The notes under the pieces were generated by a model. That model was not told the DNA's origin. It saw only the letters and a list, made by a program, of their open reading frames with translations, and searched no databases. Below are positions 1 through 9,677 of a stretch of 64,000 nucleotides of DNA, one piece after another; position 1 is the first letter of the stretch; every line of letters begins with the position of its first letter. The DNA is from Primulina eburnea (taxonomy: Eukaryota; Streptophyta; Magnoliopsida; Lamiales; Gesneriaceae). The stretch is from assembly GCF_022965805.1 (NCBI RefSeq), contig NC_133102.1, positions 8,688,885-8,752,884 on the forward strand. Direction: 5' to 3'. The position numbers and the translations under genes were made by a program.

Positions 1-598
1 GATATCCAAAACAAAATAAGTAAACAAGAAGCACTCAACCATAGCATATCATCATTTGAAATGTAGATATTCATTCTGAAATATTTATTTTAACTGAGCA
101 AAATGAAAATTCTCAATTGTAATTTCTTTTGTTTAATATGCGTAACCTCAAACAATATTCGAGCAAGATTATCGTGGGAAAGTTGGTTATGATGAGGGAG
201 CGACCAAAATAGATATATGGTCGTTCAAAAAATTCAAAGGAGTTTCAACGAATATTATTAAGAAGCTGAAAAATATTGATGATGAATCATCTCTATCTTC
301 TTTCTCCACACCATTTATCACGCATCATCGAGGAAGGACACGACATGCAGGAAATGAGCAAAACTATTAGACAAAGAGGAGAATGATAGAAAGATACAAA
401 TATGGTTTATATGCTCAAAATAATGCATGAAGGAGAGACACAAAAGAAAGATGCGAGGATTGTTATAGCAAAAGAACATTATGCATATATTGCGCAAAAT
501 ATGGAAAAGAATTATGAAATCATGAGGGTGATGGAGCACGAGATGAGGGTGAGGGAATACGAAAGAATGGAGATGGACCAGAAAAATCGGACCATGGA

Positions 599-862
599 TG
601 TAACGACCCATTACAGGCCCAGTGGACCGCCCATACGGCCCACTGCCAAGTATCTATATATCCATGTGATCTTGGGTTCGATCCTGGGGAGGCACATACT
701 TAAGTTCATGGGCTTAAGAGTTCTATGAGTAACCATACGACGCCTATGGAAAGCCCGTGAGGGACAAAGGCCCCATAGAGGGAGCCCAAGATCGGGATAG
801 CCTTGGGTCGGTTGGCAGTGGGCCGTATGGGCGGTCCACTGGGCCTGTAATGGGTCGTTACA
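599..862 (+). repeat. Unit 1 of the dimer (A-box-like segment deleted)
   Basis: This unit has 46-bp inverted ends at 599-644 and 817-862 around a 172-bp body. It matches unit 2 except that it lacks 23 bp just inside the left end, the stretch that carries AGCTCAATTGG in unit 2. The body keeps the B-box-like GGGTTCGATCCT. Confidence 0.85.
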
Positions 863-926
863 ATAAAAGGCGCCTTTTATTGTAACGACCCATTACAGGC
901 CCAGTGGACCGCCCATACGGCCCACT
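817..926. repeat. Perfect 110-bp palindrome at the dimer junction
   Basis: The right end of unit 1 (817-862), the 18-bp spacer and the left end of unit 2 (881-926) together form a perfect palindrome centred between bases 871 and 872. The spacer is itself palindromic around GGCGCC. Such a cruciform-prone sequence is normally unstable, so its intact state suggests a recent origin or special maintenance. Confidence 0.9.
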
Positions 927-1167
927 AGCTCAATTGGTACCAGGATTGTGCCAAGTATCTATATATCCATGTGATCTTGGGTTCGATCCTGGGGAGGCAC
1001 ATACTTAAGTTCATGGGCTTAAGAGTTCTATGAGTAACCATACGACGCCTATGGAAAGCCCGTGAGGGACAAAGGCCCCATAGAGGGAGCCCAAGATCGG
1101 GATAGCCTTGGGTCGGTTGGCAGTGGGCCGTATGGGCGGTCCACTGGGCCTGTAATGGGTCGTTACA
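881..1167 (+). repeat. Unit 2 of the dimer, with tRNA-like A- and B-box sequences
   Basis: This unit has 46-bp inverted ends at 881-926 and 1122-1167 around a 195-bp body. The body starts with TAGCTCAATTGG, close to the tRNA A box. About 40 bp later it carries GGGTTCGATCCT, close to the B box. This spacing resembles the internal RNA polymerase III promoter of tRNA-derived SINEs. It does not fold into an obvious complete tRNA. The body also has a partial inner inverted match (GATCTTGGG against CCCAAGATC), so the unit is foldback-like. Confidence 0.75.
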
Positions 1168-1215
1168 ATGGAGAAATATGTTCACGATCCGAAGTCAAGT
1201 GACGTTCAATATTAG

Positions 1216-1624
1216 TATTATGTGAAAGTAAGAACAAATTCTTCATAAATGATCCAATCAGTAATTTATTTAGTTCGCATTTAATCATATTTTAATTATT
1301 TGTACTTTTTTATTTCGTGTAAGTTTTATAACTTAATTATGCATGTGTATTTTAAATTTTCTATAATTATGTGAATTTTATTATGGCTTTAAAAAATATT
1401 GAATTTAATAAAAAAAATTATATTTCGACTTCATCTCATCGCTCCAGAAACATGAGATTAAGTTTTCATTCTAAAATAATGAGCAATTACCCTGTTGACA
1501 TATATAAATCTTTCAATATTTTTAGTATGGTTTATTTTTCTTGATAAACCTATGATTCGCTTTTTAATTTCAAGTCTGTTTTATAATCTTGATTGGTTCT
1601 ATTCAAAAGTATATATATTAGGAG
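1216..1624. other. AT-rich spacer without recognised feature
   Basis: Low-complexity AT-rich sequence lies between the interrupted reading frame and the LTR retrotransposon. I see no exon, RNA gene or repeat in it. Confidence 0.6.
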
Positions 1625-1629
1625 GTTAG

Positions 1630-1989
1630 TGTAAGAGATTTTCTCTAAAATCATGTTTTTGCACGCACGTATATAAACATGAAACAAATATGCGGAAGCT
1701 AAATCGAGTGTTAACTCCTGCCATTGAATCATTTTGATTTCTCTGCTTTTCCTTCCGGTTGAAGTCTTCTAAACACTCCAATCTCTCTGTAGATGGTGTA
1801 TTATTCTGTATGAGATTGTGTATTTAGGGACCTCAATGCCTTCGGTATTTATAGGCAAACTCATACCATCAATGAGTTTGTGTGAGAGTCTGAATGTTCA
1901 GAAGAAGAAACGGTACGCATGTTTTGGCCGTCGCCAATTCCTTCACGCTACGTCTCTTTTAAATTTTCATATGTGTCATAATTCTTACA
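1630..1989 (-). repeat. 3' LTR
   Basis: This is the left copy of the 360-bp terminal repeat. In element orientation it lies directly after the polypurine tract. Its ends are TGTAAG and CTTACA. Confidence 0.93.
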
Positions 1990-2000
1990 TTCTCCCACTT
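1990..2000 (-). promoter_or_regulatory. Polypurine tract
   Basis: On the minus strand this reads AAGTGGGAGAA and abuts the 3' LTR. It is the expected plus-strand DNA priming site of an LTR element and fixes the orientation. Confidence 0.85.
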
Positions 2001-3429
2001 GACACATATATCTCATTTACCATAGGAGAAAACAAAATACATGAATCATGGCGATAGGTCATCTTAAAACGAATATTATCTTCCATGTATCACAATGCAT
2101 TATGTTTCTCAAATCTGTATAACTTAATGAATAAACCCAATGTTTATTCGAGGTCCAACTTTATTGATATTTTTCTCAAGATAACTGAATATGTACATAA
2201 CTGAATATGAGAAATATCATAACTGAATGCGTTTCATTATCAAAACCAAATGTATATAACATAAATTTATTATGGAATCAAATCCATCAGTAATTACCAT
2301 ATGATCCTTTAACATCTGAAATTTGCATGCCTTTAGGTTAAAAGATCATCAATTCAGTGCTAACGTGTTCAATGACCACTTTATTAACACGTTCTCCAAC
2401 GGTTTAAAATACATGATGTCGATATACTCAATTCGACCACCGCTTTAGTCACAAAGACCATAACTGAATTGCAGTAATATAATCTTAATGGCTTAGACAT
2501 AGAATCCATAATTCTAAGCCCATAATGAAACTCCTTAAAATACACCACACAATAGTGCTTCAATGACGAATTTTGACTCAATAGTGGAAGTAGCAAATCA
2601 CTTTCCAAATTGTCAATCCGTCTTACATAAGCATGTAAAACTTTAATACCATAAATGTATCCCAAAAATATTTTGCAGCTTTTTAGTGGTCAAATACTTA
2701 TATTACTCTGATAATAATTAAGCTCTCACTAACCTTCTGGTATTCATAATGACCCACAATATTCTCAACAAAACTTAATGAAGAGATAACATTGTAAAAC
2801 CTGAAATACCACTAATGTGATACATGTTTCAATCCATATCATTTTCTTAATCTTGAAATAAGAATTCTTTATGTTGTTCGATATTGCCTAATGAGACTTT
2901 ATTTGTTTCAAAGACTCATTTTAAAAAATGAATAGCAATTGAACCAACTTTCTATGGAATTTATATGGTTGGTTTCACAATACACCTATTAATTGGATGA
3001 TGTTGTGAATAGCAATCAATATATATAACTTGTGTGGATGAATGAGCATCATAATGATCAATGTTCTGAATTTGATCGCTCCCACTAATCAAGTCATTCT
3101 CAAGAAATTAATATCAGAGTAATAGCAATATGCTGCAAATTTAATGAATACATGCTAATGTTATTAAATGAAGCAATAAACCATATATCATGTGTTTTAC
3201 CCATGTAAATCATGATTTACATATGAATCACTGACATAAAAATTGTCTGTGGACTGAATTTTTAATTCAATTAGATTCATACAAACTTAATGATATAACT
3301 ATTGAATTATATTCAATTCTTAATCTATGTGAATAAATTAAGAAAATAAATCAATATTGTATCCTAATTAATTATATTTAACATAACGAAATTTTCTGTG
3401 GGATAAATTTCAATGTTCAAATATAATTA

Positions 3430-5815
3430 ATTACAATTTATATCCCTTATAACCAAATGTGATCCTCATAATTTATGTATAATTTTAATTCAATCAAAGA
3501 TGATGTGGCTACTCTTCAATTAATTAAAATCATACGAATCACTGGGATATTAAATTCTTTATGCATAAAATATTTATTCTTCATAATTATTCATCTCAAA
3601 GTATTATCATAATGATGAATAATTTTATGTAATTTATGTCTGTTATAACTAAATGTGATTAAAAATTTATGTATAATTTTAATTCAATTAAAGATGATAT
3701 CGATATTCTTTAATAAATTAAAATTATACGAATCACTAAGACATTAAATCACAATTATATAAATATTTATGCTCTTAATAAATGTCTTTCATGTGATCCT
3801 CAGCCCACTTAATGTATAATTTTGCATAATTAAGGGTGCTGTAGTCAAACCTTAATTATTTAAAATTAGACGGTTCACTATACATAAATTTTGATTTTAT
3901 AAATGTCCTTTATGTGATCTTTAACCGACTTAATGTATAATTTCTCATAATTAAGGGTGCTGTGGCTAAACCTTAATTACTTAACATTATACAGATCACT
4001 AGATAAATGTCCTTTATGTGATCCTTAACCGACTTAATGTATAATTTCTCATAATTAAGGTTATTGTGGTTAAACCTTAATTATTTAAAATTATACGAAT
4101 CACTAGATAAATGTTCACTACAAGAAAAAACGCGAAAGACAACAGTTTTTAACCGTTGTCGTAGGTCAAAAAAACTGTTGTTAAAGCCAGTGTTGTTAAA
4201 TGGTGCGCTCAAAGACAACAGTGAAAAACCGTTGTCGTAGACATCAAAGACAACAGTGAAAAACTGTTGTCGTAGGTCTTGTAAAACCGTTGTTAAAGGT
4301 ACTGTGGTTAAAAGGGTGCGCTCAAAGACAACGGTAAAAAACCGTTGTCGTAGACGTCTAAAGACGACGGTGAAAAACCGTTGTCGTAGCATTGAAAAAT
4401 TGTTGTAAAACAAAAATTGTGCGACGGTTTTTCTAAACATTTCCGTCGCTAATAGCGACAGTTTATTTTATTCGTCGCCAATTAGCGAAGGTCTTTATTA
4501 TATCCGCCGTCGCTAATTAGCGACGGTGTTTTTACATTTTCCGTCGCTATTTGTTTTAGTAAAATAAAAAAAAAATTACGCTTATAGTTTGATCCTCCTA
4601 ACAAAATAAACTAACAATCTTACTAAATTAATAAACAAAACATGAAAGAAAAATGAGAAGAGAACTAATTAATTTTAACTTAAAATTTAAGTTTAAAAAA
4701 AATCGTACAAAAAAAGGGTAAGAAAAAAAAGAAGAGAACCAAGTAAGAAAATGACTTACGGGTGTGAAGAAAATGGTCATGGACGAAGATATTTATAGAC
4801 ATTTGTGCGACGGTATTTGAGTAAACCGTCGCTACTAGCGACGTCTTTAGATTAAACTGTCGCCGAGTTAAATCGGCGACGGGTTTATACAAACCGTCGC
4901 TAAATTGGGTGAATGTAGCGACGGTATTTTATAAACCGTCGCTAAATATTAACAGATTTTTTTAAAAAAATTTGAAACTACGACAACGTTTTTTAAAAAA
5001 ACCCTTGTCTTTAACTAAATAAAACAACAAGAAACGACAACGTTTTAAAAAACCGTTGTCGTAGTTAAAAAAGCATCCAAAAGACAACGGTTTACAAAAA
5101 CTGTTGTCTTTGACCATTGACAGAATTTTATATAGACAACGGTTTTGGAAAAAACGTTGTTGTAGCCCAAAAAAATCATCCGAAAGACAACGGTTTTTAA
5201 AAACCGTTGTCGTAGCCTAAAAAAACCACTCATAGACAACGGTTTTTAAAACCGTTGTGGTAGCAAAAAAAAAAAAAACTCTTAGACAACAGTTTTTAAA
5301 AACCGTTGTCGTAGCCAAAAAAAAAACGCTCATAGACAACGGTTTTTAAAAACCGTTGTCGTAGACATATCAAAGACAACGGTTTTTAAAAACCGTTGTG
5401 GAAGACATATAAAAGACAACGGTTTTTAAAAAACCGTTGTCTATAAGCGGGCTTGTTCAGGCTACGACAACGGTTTTTGTTAAAACCGTTGTTAAAAAAA
5501 AAAAAAAAAAAAAAAGACAACGGTTTTAATAAAAACCGTTGTCGTATGACTGTTGTTGATTTGTATTTTTCTTGTAGTGGTTCTTTATGTGATCCTTAAC
5601 CGACTTAATGTATAATTTCTCATAATTAAGGGTGTTGTGGCTAAACCTTAATTATTTAAAATTATACGGATCACTAGACAATTTTATTTTATTTTATTAT
5701 GCTTCATAAATGCCCTTAATGTGATCCAAATCTGACTTAATGTATAATTTCTCATAATTAAAGGTCTTGTGACTAAACTTTAATTATTTAAAATTATGCG
5801 GATCACTTGACAAAA
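3430..5815. repeat. Degenerate tandem repeat of about 115 bp inside the LTR element, split by the CACTA insertion
   Basis: A unit containing TTTATGTGATCC, CTTAATGTATAATTT, AAACCTTAATTA and ACGGATCACTAG recurs at about 3436, 3640, 3783, 3901, 4010, 5580 and 5707. The copy starting near 4010 is interrupted by the CACTA element at 4116 and the array resumes at 5580. The left copies are more diverged than those near the middle. The repeat does not encode protein. Confidence 0.75.
4116..5579. mobile_element. Non-autonomous CACTA (CMC/En-Spm type) transposon, TSD GTT
   Basis: The ends are CACTACAAGAAAAA at 4116 and its complement, ending CTTGTAGTG, at 5579. They are flanked by the 3-bp duplication GTT (4113-4115 and 5580-5582), as expected for CACTA elements. 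The interior is dominated by subterminal repeats. One family consists of short hairpins of GACAACGG...CCGTTGTC, densely repeated at 4135-4400 and 5036-5545. The other is a CCGTCGCTA...TAGCGACGG family at 4440-4940. No transposase reading frame is present, so movement would need an autonomous partner. It is nested in the LTR element and is therefore younger than it. Confidence 0.93.
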
Positions 5816-6605
5816 ATTTTGGCTTTACTTAAATCTTTATATAATAATATTTAGTAACACAATCAACACTTTCCAAGAGTACTCCCAGGAAAGATAGGTA
5901 GTGCTAAGGCCCTTTAAATACCTAACTCCTAGTCAGAGCAACATTCCTCAGGGAGACCAGTGGCAAGTCAAGGCAGTTTAAACCGATCTATGAAGAACTC
6001 CCTCAGATCATGTTTTCTTACGTCACCTTATAATTATTATTCAACTTAATTATCCACATTTATGTGAATCTTTATAAGCCAAAATTTTTCATTAAATAAC
6101 TTTATATTCACATTTTTACTTAATATGAACAATTACATCCCCATCAGTTTTTCTCTTCAATCAGAGTAGTGATAAAGTGAGGATCACATAAAAATGTGGG
6201 TTCCTCATCAGTTTTTCTCTTTTATCAGAGTAATGATAAAGTGAGGATTATTTGTTCATTTGTGAATATCTGAAATATTTTATTATATTATATTCACATC
6301 TTACTTGATATGTTCATTTCAAATTATAAACAACTTAATATAATTTAATATGAACACAATGTGAATATTGTTTTTCAAAAATATTTTTCAATACAATTTG
6401 CATTTAAATTTCAAGAATAAATACAAACACAATATTAAATTTGCATGTACAAATCAAACACTTATCTGTAATATTTGTCATTATCTAACATGCAAAAATA
6501 ATTTCTAAACATGTATTGAAAATTGCACTGAATTTGAAAATATTTTAATGTGTACAAATTATTTAACCAAATATTATATGTATATCGAATTATACATATA
6601 ACTCA

Positions 6606-6760
6606 ATAACACATTAATTATTATTATTATTATTATTAATTTTTAATAATAATAATAATAAACAAATGAATTCATTTCCGAATGTCTCCATCGAAATGAA
6701 TTGGGACAAACAGTGTGTCTATATATATAATATATATAATTATTATTATAATAATTATTA
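6606..6760. repeat. ATT/AAT microsatellite and AT-rich palindromes
   Basis: A run of TTA/ATT triplets is followed by the complementary AAT run near 6620-6660. Further TA/ATT palindromic stretches lie at 6720-6760, inside the LTR element. Confidence 0.8.
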
Positions 6761-7199
6761 TAAACACATTAATTATTAAGGTTTGAAAATTTGATCAAAA
6801 AGCAAATGATCGACAACTTGAATCAATTATCATATTGTGGGTCCCATTCAATTTAATATAATAAATCTGTTGTCAGAATAATTGTTAAATGACTTCATGC
6901 ACGTACAATTGCATTCACAATTTATTATTGAAGCCAGAATCATCTTCAACATTCGGCAATTTCTATCCGGCTATCAAATTTTCAGAAACTTTCTTCGATT
7001 TTCAGGATTTCAATCGAGAACAAAATCTTAAGGTAAGTTTCTCAATATTGTTTTACCTGATCTTCATTTTTACGTAAACTTTCAGAAATTCCAAAATTTC
7101 ATTTTTTACGTAAACTTTATGATATCCAACTTCAATTTCTTAAACTTCATGATATCCGATCTTCAGAAAACAAAATTTTTTCAAGGAAGAGGTATTACG

Positions 7200-7211
7200 G
7201 CTCTGATACCA
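7200..7211 (-). promoter_or_regulatory. Primer-binding site for initiator tRNA-Met
   Basis: On the minus strand this reads TGGTATCAGAGC, the classical plant primer-binding site complementary to the 3' end of initiator tRNA-Met. It sits 2 bp inside the 5' LTR. Confidence 0.92.
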
Positions 7212-7213
7212 AA

Positions 7214-7574
7214 TGTAAGAGATTTTCTCTAAAATCATGTTTTTGTACGCACGTATATAAACATGAAACAAATATGCGGAAGCTAAATCGAGTGTTACCT
7301 CCTGCCATTGAATCATTTTGATTTCTCTGCTTTTCCTTCCGGTTGAAGTCTTCTAAACACTCCAATCTCTCTGTAGATGGTGTATTATTCTGTATGAGAT
7401 TGTGTATTTAGGGACCTCAATGCCTTCGGTATTTATAGGCAAACTCATACCATCAATGAGTTTGTATGAGAGTCTGAATGTTCAGAAGAAGAAACGTGTA
7501 CGCATGTTTTGGCCGTCGCCAATTCCTTCACGCTACGTCTCTTTTAAATTTTCATATGTGTCATAATTCTTACA
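7214..7574 (-). repeat. 5' LTR
   Basis: This is the right copy of the LTR, followed by the GTTAG target duplication at 7575-7579. It is the promoter-side LTR in element orientation. Confidence 0.93.
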
Positions 7575-7756
7575 GTTAGGACAAGAAATACGCATGCGTG
7601 ATTGATATAGTATATTGCTACAAGTAAATATTAAAATAGAATATATATTATTGTACTCAAATTTTTCATCTGATCTACAAATTATTTCAACAATTTGAAA
7701 TTTAATTTGATATAAATTATAAAAAAATAAATTAAATTTATGTATATTTTCCCTTA

Positions 7757-9289
7757 TTAGAAGCAGAAGCAATATTTGACAGAAACTTTTCCTGTGGATC
7801 TCATTTTGCTTGCCTTTTCTTTCGCAATAGACACTTGAACTCTTCTTTTCTCCTCGATTTTTTCCTTTGCTTCACCCGCTAAACGATCGATCCTCGATAT
7901 CTTGCTCTGGTAATGTTTGATGTTTCTTGATTTTTTGATCTCCAATTCAGTCTGAAAACAACAAAATTGAGAATTACTACACTTAAACTGATGTAATTAA
8001 GTTACATCATCGAAAATTAATTCGGGGAAATTACGTCTTCGGTTTTGTAACATATTTTTCATACAATTCGTCACTGCACAGTTTTAATCCAATAACTTGT
8101 ACTATCCCGAATTTTAGTTTTTTTCCACCGAAGTGCTGATGTCGCATCAAACACCACTCGACAACAATGTATGTCGCCACATCTCCATTTTCTAGTGACA
8201 TGTCATCATTTTGGGGTGACGTCTTATTATTTTTCATTGTCACTTCGACACTCCGATTTAAAATAAAATTTAAAAAATGTGCAAATTATTGTACTAATAC
8301 CATAAATTAAGCACAACTTGACCCCAAAAAAAAGTACTTAAAAGAATAAAAACATAATATTCCAAATTAATCCCAATAGTTTTATTGGATCGTGCATGCA
8401 AAGAGTGACCATGCCATATTAAACATGCAAACCTCTCGTCTTTCGAGTCGATGTTTTGCTTTCATCTTCTTCTCTTTCTCCCAAGCTTGAATCTCTGCGC
8501 ACATCTTATCATATCTGCAAACGAGATCCATCCCTCGATAAAGTACTATTCAAATTATATATCAAATTTATGATCAGGCATGCATGAACTCGTGTTTCGG
8601 AATGAACGCGCCGCCGCCCGGTTCACCGGAAAAATTATATATATAAGTCTCCGTTCCTTGCGTTCAGATGTACATGATCTTTATATATAATATAACTGCT
8701 AATATTATAAAATCTATTCTAAAACTCAATCATATGTACAAATTTCGTTGCACCGAGTAATTGAGCAGTCCCCGCCGGTAGATAAGGCTGTTACATTGCA
8801 TCAAGAAGAAATCAAATCAATGAACAATAATACCGTTTTCGAATCTTTATCATTTGAGCTTCTTCCCAAGAATCTGCATGATTCCTGCGTACCCTCGAAG
8901 TTTCCTTCGACCTTTCACGCCTGAATAGGATAGGTGTAGGTCTCGAAAAGAATGAAGTCCTATTATCCCTCTGAGGTGGTTTCCTCACAGAAACTTTTCA
9001 GACCAAAATTATAGGATATCTTTCAGTCTTGGGAATTCATGCCTTGATGAACATGTAAAGGAAAATTAAAATAACTAATGACTAAAACAGAAGGAGCATA
9101 TATACCTGTTTTGGCTGGTCTGAAGGGCTCATCTCTTCTAGTACTTGCCTTCCTTGGATATCTGGAACCGGTTTCTTGCAATTCGATGGAATGTATGGCA
9201 TTAGCAGACGCAGCCAGCGCGGTGGCGAATTCGATATCCCATGAGTCATATCCACGTCTCATTTTTGGTCTACAAACTTTCGAGAGCAT
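7757..9289 (-). CDS. Remorin family protein (four exons)
   Basis: Remorins are plant plasma-membrane inner-leaflet scaffold proteins that mark nanodomains and act in immunity, symbiosis and transport through plasmodesmata. Coding exons read from the right are 9106-9289, 8834-8993, 8433-8514 and 7757-7951. All introns are GT-AG and phases join cleanly, giving 206 residues. The N-terminal third contains WDIEFATALAASANAIHSIE and a basic, Arg-rich stretch. The C-terminal remorin domain starts near ADSWEEAQ (about residue 100), passes through AEIQAWEKEKK and a long Lys/Glu/Arg coiled coil, and ends with KMRSTGK and a Cys/Phe tail CFCF. The short Cys-bearing tail is typical of the membrane-anchoring end. 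The start is the first Met of exon 1; upstream Mets are not excluded. The LTR element begins about 180 bp beyond the stop, so the 3' UTR may be affected. Family certain, subgroup not assigned. Confidence 0.88.
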
Positions 9290-9537
9290 GTACTTCTATA
9301 TATGTGAAATTTATCTTGTAGCTTATTTTCTCAAACTTCGAATTGAGGCATTCAAGGATATTGTTCAAATTTTACTGCCCTTTTAAAGAGAGTATTAATT
9401 TATATTGTAGAAATAATAAGGCCATGCAATACAAGATTTCTCCATATAGTTAAGAAACCAACTAAAAAGTAAGATATGAATACAAAATTTGAGTTTTTGT
9501 AAAGTGTCAGCAAAAAGGCCATTCAATATATATAAAC

Positions 9538-9677
9538 AAAAACTTGTGTGAGACGGTCTCACGGATCTCTTATTTGGGTTATCTATGAAAAATATTATTT
9601 TTTATGCTAAGAGTATTACTTTTTATTGTGAATATTGGTAGAGTTGACCCGTCTCACATATAAAGATTTGTTACAAG
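9538..9677 (+). mobile_element. MITE-like short inverted-repeat element, copy 1
   Basis: The left end is AAAACTTGTGTGAGACGGTC. The core has a GAGTATTACTTTTTATTGTG segment and GACCCGTCTCAC. The right end is worn. This is one of eight related copies in the window. Confidence 0.75.

Larger units (their letters stand above)
599..1167. mobile_element. Composite dimer element with palindromic junction, TSD ATGGA
   Basis: Two direct copies of one unit (599-862 and 881-1167) are separated by 18 bp. Each unit begins TGTAACGACCC and ends GGGTCGTTACA, with 46-bp terminal inverted repeats. The whole 569-bp block is flanked by the 5-bp direct repeat ATGGA (594-598 and 1168-1172), which indicates it inserted as one unit. 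TG...CA ends and a 5-bp duplication fit an LTR-type insertion, for instance a miniature LTR element whose interior has shrunk to 18 bp. The long inverted ends fit a MITE or foldback element instead. There is no recognisable primer-binding site, polypurine tract or coding capacity. The class is unresolved. Confidence 0.8.
402..1215 (+). pseudogene. Old coding remnant interrupted by a composite repeat element
   Basis: An open reading frame from the ATG at 402 gives a charged, helical, Met/Glu/Arg-rich peptide (for example EHYAYIAQNMEKNYEIM) up to 598. It is then broken by the 599-1167 element. If the element and one copy of the flanking ATGGA duplication are removed, the frame continues without a shift from 1173 to a TAG at 1213-1215, ending KYVHDPKSSDVQY. 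This suggests the element landed in a pre-existing reading frame. The composition recalls C-terminal tails of plant NAM-associated or transposon-linked proteins, but I do not recognise the family. A stop at 387-389 closes the frame upstream, so this is a last exon or a decayed fragment. Confidence 0.4.
1630..7574 (-). mobile_element. Complete non-autonomous LTR retrotransposon (LARD-type), TSD GTTAG
   Basis: Two near-identical LTRs of about 360 bp (1630-1989 and 7214-7574) start TGTAAG and end CTTACA in plus orientation. They are flanked by the direct repeat GTTAG (1625-1629 and 7575-7579). The primer-binding site and polypurine tract place the element on the minus strand, so its 5' LTR is at the right. 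The interior has no gag, protease, integrase, RT or RNase H reading frame, so it must depend on proteins from another element. The LTRs differ at only a handful of positions by eye (for example near 1657/7242 and 1713/7298), so insertion is fairly recent. A CACTA element is nested inside, and a degenerate tandem repeat fills much of the interior. The element ends about 180 bp from the remorin stop codon. Confidence 0.93.

Noticed and set aside
402..728. A 108-codon plus-strand ORF as a gene
   Set aside because: It runs from an old remnant into the inserted repeat at 599; the C-terminal half is transposon sequence.
926..1000. A functional tRNA gene
   Set aside because: A- and B-box-like motifs are present but no acceptor stem, anticodon loop or full cloverleaf is evident, and the segment is part of a repeated element.
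5030..5550. Regularly spaced palindromic repeats resembling a CRISPR array
   Set aside because: Spacers are short and low-complexity, the genome is a plant, and the block lies between CACTA termini. These are subterminal transposon repeats.
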